From NCBI GenBank assembly GCA_965218625.1, contig CBDCLG010000023.1, positions 124,001 to 188,000 of the forward strand: a stretch of 64,000 nucleotides of DNA. Direction: 5' to 3'. The position numbers and the translations under genes are program-made. The stretch comes from Bin5 sp965218625. Lineage in GTDB: Bacteria; Chloroflexota; Anaerolineae; Caldilineales; Caldilineaceae. Position 1 is the stretch's first letter. Each line of letters begins with the position of its first letter. The notes below the pieces were generated by a model, which was not told the DNA's origin, did not search any database, and worked only from the letters and a program-made list of their open reading frames with translations. Below, in pieces: positions 18,393-26,714 of the stretch.

Positions 18393-20114
18393 CTAGGAAT
18401 CCTTATACGACTCGTACCAGGCGTTGACGTCCTCGGCAACCTCATCGCCGCCAAGCTCGTGCCACCTGCTCACGTACTCTTCGAATGCGTCAAGGGGCTT
18501 CAGACCGAGAACCATCGACAGATAGAACTCGTCTTCCATCTTCCGCAGATCGGGCAGCAGCTCGTTCATCCGCGCTGTGTTGACTCCAAGAAACTCGTTC
18601 TCAATCTCGTATTCGGCTTCTTCGAACACCTGGGCGTATGCCACCTCCTGCCGCGCCAGCCCTGGGTCGCTAATGAAGTACTTCTCGACTTTGGACAACT
18701 CCGAGGGATCCATCTTGCGCAACCTCTGCCTGTTCAGGTCGGCGTGGCGCTGATAACCGGGGTATGTCGCGTGGTGGAAGCCGACGTCCCTGAACGAGGA
18801 GCCGGTCTGCCACTCGAGCAGCGTGATCTCGCAATTCTCGTCCCACTCCCAGTCGTAGCCCTGCTGAAAGAGGCCATCATTCCCCATGTCATTGAGCGGG
18901 CCGTAGGCGTCGTGCTTCGTCGGGCCGTTTACGTGCAGCTCCCGCTGGTGGTTCAGCTGGTGAATCAGCGCTTCGACCTTGATGTCCTCCAGGTCGTGGC
19001 GGAAAACCCAGGCGTGGAACACAGGGCTGGTCCATTTGCGGCCGCGTTCGCCGGTCGGGCCGGTAGGCAGGGGCATCGTCTTAAATTCACCCTCCACCTT
19101 CTTTTCGATCTCGACGATGCGCGACGTGCCCCACATCGGCATCGTGACGATGCCGGCATTGTCGTCGGCTGCCGTGTTCAGCCCCGTCGCCCAGTCCAGC
19201 GTATGGAAATCGGGGTCCATCAGACCATCGCTGTACCAGCCGTTGAGGAGCTCCAACACATCCTTGTTGGTATCGGTAAGGCTGTCGTAGACCAGCTTGC
19301 CGTCACCGTAGTCGCGCCACAGACCGGGCATCACACGGTAGGCGCCGAAAATCTTGGTGAAGTCGTGCGCCCAGGAAAAGAGGCTCTTTTGGGCGGTGAT
19401 GCCGTAGGCGCAAAGCCCCTCTTCGTTGAAGGCGTGCAGTGTCTTGTCCCAGCCTTCGACGCTGTCCGGCATCGGCATGTCCAGCTGCTCCAACCAGTCG
19501 TTGCGAATCCAGCTGATCGTGCAGAAGACCTTGTCCGTGATCCCGAGGTCCAGGCCGTACAACTCCTGCCGGTTGTTGCGGAAGCAGTGGATCCAGTTCT
19601 TTCCTTCCGGATAGCGATGGACCTCGAGCGAGAGCGGCGACGCCGTGGCCTCCCAGATATCCTTGATCTCTTTCAGCGCGCCCTCGTCAATCAGCTTGTT
19701 GAACATAGGGTCCTGAAGGTTGATCATGTCGGGCATCGTGCCCGCGGCGATGTCGGCCTGCAGCTTCTGCCGACGCAGCTCGCCGTCAGCCATCCAATGG
19801 ATGTTGAACTTGATCCCCATCTCTTCCAAATAAAAGTTGTAGTAGGGGTTGTCGGTGGCATCGTAGCCCGGCGCGAAGGTGGGCCAGGCGTTAAAGGGGA
19901 CGGAAATTTCCACGACCGGATCATACTTGATTGGAGCGGGCGGCCAGCCCGACACCCAGTCCTGCACACAATCAGAACCGGCGGTTACCACGCCCTCGCT
20001 TACCGCTTCAGGGGCTGCCGGTTCAGGGGCGCCGCAGGCCGCGGCGGCCATCGCCCCTGTTGCAATCGCCGTTGCCCGCAAAAAGTCTCGTCGACTCAGC
20101 TTTCCGTTCTTCAT
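18393..20114 (-). CDS. Extracellular sugar-binding lipoprotein of ABC transporter (LplA-like)
   Basis: A 573-residue binding protein. The N-terminus MKNGKLSRRDFLRATAIATG has a twin-arginine motif (RRDFLR), then a hydrophobic stretch ending in a lipobox AAAC, so it is probably exported folded and lipid-anchored. The mature part has the class-II binding-protein pattern of large LplA-type CUT1 proteins, with many Trp/Tyr residues. The start ATG 20114 has AAGGAG upstream; the frame is open to 20219 without supporting signals. Two permeases follow. Its ligand is likely an oligosaccharide cleaved by the downstream glycosidases (inference). Confidence 0.9.
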   Translation of the reverse strand: MKNGKLSRRDFLRATAIATGAMAAAACGAPEPAAPEAVSEGVVTAGSDCVQDWVSGWPPAPIKYDPVVEISVPFNAWPTFAPGYDATDNPYYNFYLEEMGIKFNIHWMADGELRRQKLQADIAAGTMPDMINLQDPMFNKLIDEGALKEIKDIWEATASPLSLEVHRYPEGKNWIHCFRNNRQELYGLDLGITDKVFCTISWIRNDWLEQLDMPMPDSVEGWDKTLHAFNEEGLCAYGITAQKSLFSWAHDFTKIFGAYRVMPGLWRDYGDGKLVYDSLTDTNKDVLELLNGWYSDGLMDPDFHTLDWATGLNTAADDNAGIVTMPMWGTSRIVEIEKKVEGEFKTMPLPTGPTGERGRKWTSPVFHAWVFRHDLEDIKVEALIHQLNHQRELHVNGPTKHDAYGPLNDMGNDGLFQQGYDWEWDENCEITLLEWQTGSSFRDVGFHHATYPGYQRHADLNRQRLRKMDPSELSKVEKYFISDPGLARQEVAYAQVFEEAEYEIENEFLGVNTARMNELLPDLRKMEDEFYLSMVLGLKPLDAFEEYVSRWHELGGDEVAEDVNAWYESYKDS

Positions 20115-20415
20115 CGCATTGCTCCTTGACACTGTCGTAGGGAAGTCTACGAATTCCAAAGAACGATTCCGCGCTCGTACCCGGGCCTCACGATGATGAT
20201 TGGTCTTTTGCCTTGCCACCTCCTTTCAACTCTCGGCGATCGGTGCGGGACGCCTGTCCAAGCCGGCTTTCAAAGCTGACTAAGGTTCAGGGGTTGCGCT
20301 GCACCGAAAGTCGTCACTTCCCTGCGGACTCCGGCCAATACTGTAGGGTACGCAGCCGCGTGTGTCCTTCTGGGGACAAAAAAGTATTGGAACACAACTG
20401 ACCACTTCAAGAATA
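20115..20415. other. Leader region of the sugar transporter operon
   Basis: A 301-bp non-coding gap between ribokinase and the binding-protein gene, both on the minus strand. It holds a nested inverted-repeat structure at 20335-20390 and, close to the gene, the AAGGAG ribosome site. I did not find a convincing -35/-10 pair. Confidence 0.55.
20335..20390 (-). ncRNA. Candidate structured RNA element (possible three-way junction) upstream of the transporter operon
   Basis: Arms CCAATACT (20335-20342) and AGTATTGG (20383-20390) are perfectly complementary and enclose two small hairpins. In minus-strand order these are TGTCC/GGACA with a six-base loop and ACGC/GCGT with a GGCT loop. A T6 run sits just inside the closing stem. 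It could be a leader RNA, a terminator-like end for ribokinase, or an operator. No known riboswitch class is recognised. Confidence 0.3.
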
Positions 20416-21345
20416 TTATATGTCCTGTTTTTCTCCTTTGGCAAATGCCTCTAATTCGACCCGTGTCGGCAGGCCGTCGATCACGCCCAGGCGGGTCGCG
20501 GTATAGGCCCCTGCGTAGGTGGCACGACGCACTGCCTCGCGCAGCGAATGCCCCTCGCCGAGGGCGACCGCCAGCGCGGCATTGAAGCTGTCACCCGCCC
20601 CTGTTACGTCCAGCGCCCTCACCGGGACCGCCGCGACCTCTTCGATCTCGCTCGCGGTCACGATGATCGCCCCTTCTTCGCCGCGGGTGACCACGATTCG
20701 GTTGACGCCCAACTCCAGCAGCCTGATCGCGAGGTCAAGAGTTGGCGTCGGGTCGTCGGGAAGCAGGCCGAGCAGGATGCGCGTCTCGCTTTCGTTGGGC
20801 GTCAGAACGTCGACGTTTGCAAGGAGGCTTGGATCAACGGTCTGCCCGGGGGCCGGATTCAGGATGGTCATGGCGCCGTGTTTCCTGCCGAGCTCGAGGC
20901 CGCGCGCCATCGATTCCAGGGGCACCTCGAACTGGGCCATGACGATGTCGCTACGGGCGATGAGAGACTCGGCCGCTTCCACGTGGCGCGGGGCCATCTG
21001 CATATTCGCGCCCAGGTGCCCAACAATCCAGTTGTCGCCGGAGGGCAACAGGGTGACCAGGCCGACGCCTGTGTTAATGTCGGGGATGCGGTGAAGGTGC
21101 GCGGTCGAGATGCCCTCGCCTTCGAAGAGCGGGCCGGCCATCTCCGCGAACAGGTCGTCCCCCACGCACGCTACCAGCTCAACGTGCGCGCCAAGCCGCG
21201 CGGCGGCGATGGCCTGGTTGGCGCCCTTGCCGCCCGGACCCATGTCGAACAGGTCGCCGATCAGCCCTTCGCCGACAACCGGCTTGCGCGGAACGCGCAC
21301 CGTCAGACCTGCCACGAAGCTGCCGATTACCACGATGTCAGGCAT
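20416..21345 (-). CDS. rbsK: Ribokinase (PfkB-family carbohydrate kinase)
   Basis: A 309-residue PfkB kinase that phosphorylates a free sugar with ATP in the cytoplasm. The N-terminal substrate lid and GGKGANQA signature (about residue 39-46) and the C-terminal DVTGAGDSFNAAL signature with the catalytic Asp are both present, plus the LNPAP strand and TPNESE loop typical of ribokinases. The start is ATG 21345 with GGAGG seven bases upstream; a TTG two codons earlier is less likely. It heads the minus-strand transporter/glycosidase run, so the true substrate could be another pentose or deoxysugar. Confidence 0.88.
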   Translation of the reverse strand: MPDIVVIGSFVAGLTVRVPRKPVVGEGLIGDLFDMGPGGKGANQAIAAARLGAHVELVACVGDDLFAEMAGPLFEGEGISTAHLHRIPDINTGVGLVTLLPSGDNWIVGHLGANMQMAPRHVEAAESLIARSDIVMAQFEVPLESMARGLELGRKHGAMTILNPAPGQTVDPSLLANVDVLTPNESETRILLGLLPDDPTPTLDLAIRLLELGVNRIVVTRGEEGAIIVTASEIEEVAAVPVRALDVTGAGDSFNAALAVALGEGHSLREAVRRATYAGAYTATRLGVIDGLPTRVELEAFAKGEKQDI

Positions 21346-21651
21346 GGGCAATCCTCCATGTGAGCGGGACGCGGTCGAAACCTGGTTGAGGCTGTTATGT
21401 GGGTTTTCGAGTCTATCTGCGGACTAAAATGTTGACCAATTTCTATCATACGCCGGGGCGCTCGTCAACACGCCGAATTGGAGGCAAGTTTCGCCGAGCG
21501 CAATCTTGGTTCGGGACGCTGCGGGCTGCGCTCGCGTTTGCTCGATGCCAAAGGACGGCCGTTGGCGAAACCTTGTCCGCCACCCGGAATTTACGTATAC
21601 TTTGCTTGCGATCGGATCCGCCGCCGCTCCTCACGACAGGAGGCGAACAGG
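21346..21651. other. Divergent promoter region, ribokinase / ferritin-like gene
   Basis: This 306-bp region separates divergent genes. It contains the plus-strand promoter at 21573-21601. Apart from the minus-strand GGAGG of ribokinase I see no other clear element and no credible gene. Confidence 0.6.
21573..21601 (+). promoter_or_regulatory. Predicted promoter of the ferritin-like gene
   Basis: TTGTCC (21573-21578), 17 bp, TATACT (21596-21601). The leader would be about 45 nt and ends in CAGGAGG before ATG 21652, so this is a conventional promoter with a Shine-Dalgarno. Confidence 0.6.
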
Positions 21652-22941
21652 ATGAACAGAATATACCAGTACGCTGGACTCGGCCGGGCCAAAGAAACCG
21701 GCCTCAGCGTGGAACAATGCACCCGGCAGATCCAGCGCATCGCCTATGTCGAAGAAAGGCTCATGTTCCTGCAGGCCGTGCACATCGTCACGACGCCGCA
21801 GCGGGACCTGAAGGCGCTGCTGTCGCGTTTGCAGTACGAAGACGGCCTCCATTCCGACCGGCTGAAGACTCGCCTCACAGAACTGCGTATTTCGCAGGGC
21901 AGGAGCCATCGCATGCCAGACGAGCGGCTCAAGCTACTCTTCGATGAAGCGATGTTTTCAGCCGGAAGCGTCGAGCTGCTCGCCGCGTTGGCCAAGGTGT
22001 TCAAGCCCGCACTATTGGAGGCTTACCGCAACTACCTGGCCCAGACAAATGGCCTGGCGGACTATGAATCGGTGCGGTTGATGCGGAATTTCGTCGCTGA
22101 GGAGGACGAGAGTCTGCGTCTGCTCGATGCCGCCTACGGCGAAGTTGTGAATTCGGCCGCGAAAGAGGCGGAGGCGGAGCGCTGGGCAGGCAGCCTGCAA
22201 AGGATGTTGCACGCCGCCGGCGGGATTGGTGGGGAAATGGAAATCGATGAAGGGGCCGCGACCGTAGGGCCCGAGCGTAGCCGCGGGGTCGAATTTCGCG
22301 TCGCGCGCAAACCGGAGCGTGACGATACGTTCCCTAACGTGTGGGACATTGTCCACGTCGACGAAGACCGCATTCCGGAACGGTTCGTTCAGATGATAGC
22401 CACCCGGTTGGGCGAGCTCACCATCGCAGAAGCGCTGGCGATCGTCTTGTGGGACGTGAAAGGGCAGCCCTGGTCCTTCTACGCGGCGATTTCCCGCCAT
22501 ATGTGGGACGAGATGCGCCACTCTTTGTTCGGTGAGGCTGCCGCGGAGCATGTCTATGGCGACCGCGGCGTGATGCCTCTGCGCGATTTTGAGATCGAAT
22601 ACCTGTTCAAGATGTCGCCGCTCGAGCTCTACGCCATGTTGGGGATCGGCGTCGAAGCCGCCCTGATGAAATATCCGCCCGGCAAGCGCGCCGAGTACGA
22701 GTTCTGCCGCGACTTGGCACGCCATCCGCTGATGACAACACTTCAGGATTTCGACTGGGCGGACGAAGTTGAACACGTGAATATCGCCCGCCGGCAGCTG
22801 AAGGAGTGGTACTCAGGCAGCAGCGACGATCTGATCGCGCTGGCAGAGAAGGGTATGGAGTTCCGCGCCCAAACGCGCCGGCTTCATTCTCCGTCTCCGA
22901 TGCCCGTTCTGTCCGCCAGGCCGGGACAGGGCGCCGGCTGA
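21652..22941 (+). CDS. Ferritin-like di-iron helical protein of unknown function
   Basis: A 429-residue mostly helical protein. Candidate metal-binding pairs of the ferritin-like type are YEDGLH (near residue 61), WDEMRH (ExxH, near 286) and DEVEH (ExxH, near 369), separated by long helices. This suggests two ferritin-like bundles or one split bundle, as in DUF455-type proteins. The C-terminus (after about 405) is Pro/Arg-rich and probably disordered. ATG 21652 has CAGGAGG upstream; the frame is open to 21478 but conserved-looking sequence starts at MNRIYQYAGLG. The function is unknown. It sits between the sugar uptake operon and the sugar-acid module. Confidence 0.65.
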   Translation: MNRIYQYAGLGRAKETGLSVEQCTRQIQRIAYVEERLMFLQAVHIVTTPQRDLKALLSRLQYEDGLHSDRLKTRLTELRISQGRSHRMPDERLKLLFDEAMFSAGSVELLAALAKVFKPALLEAYRNYLAQTNGLADYESVRLMRNFVAEEDESLRLLDAAYGEVVNSAAKEAEAERWAGSLQRMLHAAGGIGGEMEIDEGAATVGPERSRGVEFRVARKPERDDTFPNVWDIVHVDEDRIPERFVQMIATRLGELTIAEALAIVLWDVKGQPWSFYAAISRHMWDEMRHSLFGEAAAEHVYGDRGVMPLRDFEIEYLFKMSPLELYAMLGIGVEAALMKYPPGKRAEYEFCRDLARHPLMTTLQDFDWADEVEHVNIARRQLKEWYSGSSDDLIALAEKGMEFRAQTRRLHSPSPMPVLSARPGQGAG

Positions 22942-23085
22942 CATACGGGTAAGCGAAGTACAAGCAGATACAGTTGCATCAGGGCCGGTCAGCGGGTCCC
23001 TCTGTCAACCAGATTGAGCGAGCCGCGCCGGTCGAGCGCCTGCCCGCCGCGTCGCGGCAGAGGCCGTAAACAGGTACAAGGCCGG

Positions 23086-23113
23086 TTGCATTTTTGGCGA
23101 ATATCCTTAAACT
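23086..23113 (+). promoter_or_regulatory. Predicted promoter of the aldolase-PhyH-UxaA module
   Basis: TTGCAT (23086-23091), 16 bp, TAAACT (23108-23113) in the 251-bp gap before the aldolase gene. It implies a leader of about 75 nt with CAGGGGGA before GTG 23193. Confidence 0.45.
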
Positions 23114-23192
23114 GTAACTGGAAATGGTGCTGTCGCACCGTCAATGAAACCGCGTAGTCGCCGCACGACAACTGTCAGGGGGAATCGAACAC

Positions 23193-23969
23193 GTGAGAAC
23201 CAATTGGGTGCGCGAGCGACTGCTCGCCGGCAAGCCGACCGCAGGCTGTTTCATGGGCATGGGCAGCCCGCTCATCGCCGAACTGCTGGCGCACGCCGGC
23301 TACGACTGGCTATCGATCGAGATGGAGCACAACGGGCTGGATTTTGCGGGCGTGCAGCAGATGCTGATGGCGATCAGCAGCACCGACTGCATCCCCATCG
23401 CTCGCATTCCCTCGTCCGAACCAACATTCATCCAGCGTGCGCTGGACATCGGCGCGATGGGCATTCTCGTTCCCATGGTCCGCAGCGCGGCAGAGGCCGA
23501 AGCGATCGTAGCCATGACGCGCTACCCGCCCGCAGGCAGGCGCAGTTTCGGCCCGCTGCGCGCCTCGAACTATACAATTGACTACGAGGGCTATTTCGCC
23601 GGCGCCAACGAAAATACGCTCGTCGTCCTGATGCTGGAAACGCAGGAGGCCTTCGACGACTTCGAAGCGATCTGCGCCGTCCCCGGCGTGGATGCCGTGT
23701 ACGCGGGCCGTTTCGACCTCAGCCTGTCGCTGGGCCTCAACCCGATGCAGGATGACTCGATTCCGCCGATCGAGGAGGCGCTCGCAAGGGCGCTGGCGAT
23801 CGGGCGTGAAAACGGTGTCGCCATGGGCTACGGCTGCGGCTCGTCCGAAGAGTTCCGCATGAGAGTGGAGCAGGGCTTTACATTTTTGTGCTACGCCACC
23901 GACTACAATCTGCTGGCCGACACCGCGCGCGACAAGCTGTCGGCGGTTTCTGATCTTTTGCGAACATAG
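23193..23969 (+). CDS. HpcH/HpaI-family aldolase (2-keto-3-deoxy-sugar-acid aldolase type)
   Basis: A 258-residue class II aldolase of the HpcH/HpaI family, which cleaves 2-keto-3-deoxy acids to pyruvate and an aldehyde with a divalent metal. Visible landmarks are the active-site EMEHNGLDF (His46), ILVPMVRSAAEAE, RYPPAGRRSFGPLR with its pyruvate-binding Arg, metal-ligand Glu in VVLMLETQEAF, and metal-ligand Asp in YAGRFDLSLSLG. The start is GTG. It is the first gene of a module with UxaA-type dehydratase genes. Together they could dehydrate an aldonate or aldarate and then split the keto-deoxy product. Confidence 0.9.
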   Translation: MRTNWVRERLLAGKPTAGCFMGMGSPLIAELLAHAGYDWLSIEMEHNGLDFAGVQQMLMAISSTDCIPIARIPSSEPTFIQRALDIGAMGILVPMVRSAAEAEAIVAMTRYPPAGRRSFGPLRASNYTIDYEGYFAGANENTLVVLMLETQEAFDDFEAICAVPGVDAVYAGRFDLSLSLGLNPMQDDSIPPIEEALARALAIGRENGVAMGYGCGSSEEFRMRVEQGFTFLCYATDYNLLADTARDKLSAVSDLLRT

Positions 23970-23981
23970 GGAGAACGAGCC

Positions 23982-24944
23982 ATGTCCGACTTTCAGCCCT
24001 TCAGAGATTCGACGCCGCTTCTTGGCGACGGGGCGCGCCTGCGCGAGACCTTGTATGGTGAAGGTTATCTATTCCTGCGCCGCCTGGTGGACCCGGAACA
24101 GATCAACAAGGTCAAGCAGGACATTATGCAGATCCTGCGCGAGCACCACATTATCGAGGACGACGGCGCCGACGAGCCGATGTGGAGCGGCGGCCCCCAT
24201 CCGACCGAAGGCGAATACATGGCCTTCTACGACAAGATCGCGCGCATGGAATCATTCGTGCAACTGGCTGAGTCGCCCCAAATCATGGCCCTGATGGAGG
24301 GAATCTTCGACGGGCCGGTACAGGCATGGACACAACGCCTGATTCGTGTGATGTACCCCGACCCCGACGCGCCGGCGCCGATCGGTCTCGGCGCGCACCA
24401 GGACGGAAACTTCAGGTTTGGCTACCAGTCGCAGAGCTTCAACGCCTGCTGGATGCCGCTGATGGAGATCGACCAGCAGATTGGCGGCTTGGCTGTCGCG
24501 CCCGGCTCGAACATTCGCGGCGAGCTGGACCACGGCGGCGGCTCGGTGGCGAGTTCGGCCAAGGCGATAAAGGAGAAAAAGGTGTTCGGGCTGGATGCCG
24601 AAAGTCTCAGCTGGGTAACATCCGACTTCGAGCCGGGAGACGCCGTAATCTTCACCAGTCTGACCGTACACCGCGGCATCCTGAACCGGTCCGACCGCAT
24701 CCGTCTATCGTGCGATTTTCGCTACCAGCGGGACGACGACTCGGCAAGCTGGCTGGCACACACGCTCGGCCCCGACATCCGGCGGGTCGCGCAAAAGATC
24801 GACGAGGTCATGTCCAGTCGTGCGTTTTTTGTTACCACCCGCGCCTCAGAGGAGACCATTGCCGACGTGCGTCTGCAGATGCTCGAGGAGAAGAGCACCA
24901 GCCTTGAGCGGGCGCAGGAAATCGTGAAGGAATTGGCCGTTTGA
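23982..24944 (+). CDS. Phytanoyl-CoA dioxygenase (PhyH) family protein
   Basis: A 320-residue Fe(II)/2-oxoglutarate oxygenase. The facial triad is HQD in LGAHQDGNFRFG and the distal His in FTSLTVHRGILNRSDRIR, followed by the Arg expected to grip 2-oxoglutarate. The start has AGGGAGAACGAG upstream, 12 bp after the aldolase stop, and the SAF-domain gene follows after 22 bp. It is therefore clearly within the sugar-acid operon. The substrate is unknown, but oxidation or C-O cleavage of a modified sugar acid would fit. Confidence 0.88.
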   Translation: MSDFQPFRDSTPLLGDGARLRETLYGEGYLFLRRLVDPEQINKVKQDIMQILREHHIIEDDGADEPMWSGGPHPTEGEYMAFYDKIARMESFVQLAESPQIMALMEGIFDGPVQAWTQRLIRVMYPDPDAPAPIGLGAHQDGNFRFGYQSQSFNACWMPLMEIDQQIGGLAVAPGSNIRGELDHGGGSVASSAKAIKEKKVFGLDAESLSWVTSDFEPGDAVIFTSLTVHRGILNRSDRIRLSCDFRYQRDDDSASWLAHTLGPDIRRVAQKIDEVMSSRAFFVTTRASEETIADVRLQMLEEKSTSLERAQEIVKELAV

Positions 24945-24966
24945 ACCTGGCCGGGCGCAAACAAAC

Positions 24967-25269
24967 ATGCTCACTGAACAGTCGGGGCTGCTTCGAATCG
25001 CCGAGCAGGACAACGTATTCGTGCTGATGCGCCGCCTCTCCATTGGGGAGCGCCTACAGCTGTGCGGCCGCACGGTCGTCTGCGAAACTCCGCTGGGGCT
25101 GGGCCACAAAATCGCAGCGCGCGACATCGCCGCCGGAGAAAAGATCGTCAAGTACGGCGCGCCGATCGGCTCGGCGGTGCGCGATATCGCGCCGGGCGAG
25201 CACGTCCACCTGCACAATGTCCAGAGCGACTACATTCCCACCTACACGCTGGAACGCGATCCGCCATGA
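24967..25269 (+). CDS. UxaA-family hydro-lyase, small (SAF-domain) subunit
   Basis: A 100-residue SAF domain equivalent to the N-terminal part of altronate/galactarate dehydratases. It has the segment LGLGHKIAARDIAAGEKIVK followed by YGAPIGSAVRDIAPGEHVH. In many bacteria this domain is a separate polypeptide partnered by the catalytic large subunit, as here. Its stop overlaps the start of the large subunit in an ATGA, so the two are translationally coupled. Confidence 0.9.
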   Translation: MLTEQSGLLRIAEQDNVFVLMRRLSIGERLQLCGRTVVCETPLGLGHKIAARDIAAGEKIVKYGAPIGSAVRDIAPGEHVHLHNVQSDYIPTYTLERDPP

Positions 25270-26498
25270 CCAAAATGGGCGATAGGCCGGGGCCGTCCTC
25301 GCTCCGATTTCAGGGTTACCTTCGCCAGGACGGGCGCAAGGGCATCCGCAACACCGTCCTGGTTGCCTACCTTGTCGAGTGCGCGCATCATGTCGCGCGC
25401 GAGATCGTCTATCCTTTCCGCACGCAGGGCGTACACCTGATCGGTTTCAGCGGCTGCTATCCCAACGAGTACGCCTTCGACATGATGTCGCGGCTCTGCT
25501 GCCATCCGAATGTGGGCGGCGCGCTCCTGCTCTCGCTGGGATGTGAGAGCTTCGATCGCTACGGACTGGCCCAGCGAATCGAAGAGAGCGGCAGGCCGGT
25601 CGCCACGTTGGTTATCCAGGAGCAGGGCGGTACGCTGTCGACGGTCGAAAAGGGCCAGGCGTGGCTCGGGCGGACGCTCTCCGGATTGCAGGAGTGTAGC
25701 GAGCGCGTGCCGATGGGCGTGGAGGAGCTGGTCGTCGGCGCGATCTGCGGCGGCTCCGACGCCACCAGCGGCATCACGGCCAACCCGGCCATCGGCCGCT
25801 GTTTCGACCTGCTTGTCAAGCACGACGCCGGCGCCATTTTCGAGGAGGGCGGCGAGCTGATCGGCTGCGAGCAGATCATGGCCGAGCGGGCCGTGACACC
25901 TGAGTTGGCTTCCGAGATTCTCTCGACGATGGAAAAGACGGCGCGCTACTACGCGACGCTGGGACACGGCAGTTTCGCGGTAGGAAACGCGGAGGGCGGC
26001 CTGACCACGGTCGAGGAAAAGTCGATGGGCGCCTACGCCAAGAGCGGCTCCTCGCCGATACAGGGCCTGATCAAGCCGGGCGACGTACCTCCGGCAGGAG
26101 GCCTGTACCTGATGGATGTAGTGCCGGACGGCGAGGTCCGCTTCGGCTTCCCCAATATCAACGACACGGTGGAGATCGCTGAGATGATCGCCTGCGGCGC
26201 GCATATGACCCTCTTTTCCACAGGCCGCGGCTCGGTTGTGGGGTCGGCGATTTCACCTGTGATCAAAGTCTGCGCCAACCCGGAGACCTTTCGACGGATG
26301 GAAGGGGACATGGACGTGGACGCGGGGCGGATTCTCGAAGGGCGCGCCACCCTCGACGAGGTCGGGCATGAGATCTTCGCGCAGGTACTGGGCGTCGCCG
26401 CCGGCGCGCCGACCAAATCCGAAAGCCTCGGTCACCAGGAGTTCGCGCTGACCTACAAGACTTTTGAGCCGATCGGGCCGGCCTGCCTTCCTCTTTAG
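25266..26498 (+). CDS. UxaA-family hydro-lyase, large catalytic subunit
   Basis: A 410-residue catalytic subunit of the altronate/galactarate dehydratase (UxaA/GarD) family, which removes water from sugar acids to give 2-keto-3-deoxy acids, using iron. Typical segments are YLRQDGRKGIRNTVLV, the Cys-bearing GFSGCYPNEY and SLGCESFD, ICGGSDATSGITANPA, and FSTGRGSVVGSAISPVIKV. The frame is open far upstream (to 25062), but the ATG at 25266 overlapping the small-subunit stop is clearly the start. The true substrate (altronate, galactarate or a deoxyaldonate) cannot be read from the sequence. Confidence 0.9.
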   Translation: MTKMGDRPGPSSLRFQGYLRQDGRKGIRNTVLVAYLVECAHHVAREIVYPFRTQGVHLIGFSGCYPNEYAFDMMSRLCCHPNVGGALLLSLGCESFDRYGLAQRIEESGRPVATLVIQEQGGTLSTVEKGQAWLGRTLSGLQECSERVPMGVEELVVGAICGGSDATSGITANPAIGRCFDLLVKHDAGAIFEEGGELIGCEQIMAERAVTPELASEILSTMEKTARYYATLGHGSFAVGNAEGGLTTVEEKSMGAYAKSGSSPIQGLIKPGDVPPAGGLYLMDVVPDGEVRFGFPNINDTVEIAEMIACGAHMTLFSTGRGSVVGSAISPVIKVCANPETFRRMEGDMDVDAGRILEGRATLDEVGHEIFAQVLGVAAGAPTKSESLGHQEFALTYKTFEPIGPACLPL

Positions 26499-26714
26499 TC
26501 TCCGCTCGGGCCTCCAGATTCTACCCTCAGAAACCGAATTCCGCCTGCCGAGATTTCGCATCGGCGGCGAAGAGTCGTAGACTAATCTGGTTGCGGGTTT
26601 CCTGCCTGCGCGCCAGCCACTTGGCGGCCTGAACTGTTGGCCGTTGCCCTGGGCGAATGGGAGAAGATGCCCGCAGACTGGCGATTGAAATGGGAGCGGG
26701 AGAGAAGCACTTAC

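Noticed and set aside
18348..20129. 593-codon open frame on the plus strand
   Set aside because: It lies wholly opposite the solute-binding protein gene, whose Tat signal, lipobox and Shine-Dalgarno are clear. No recognisable domain is in the antisense product.
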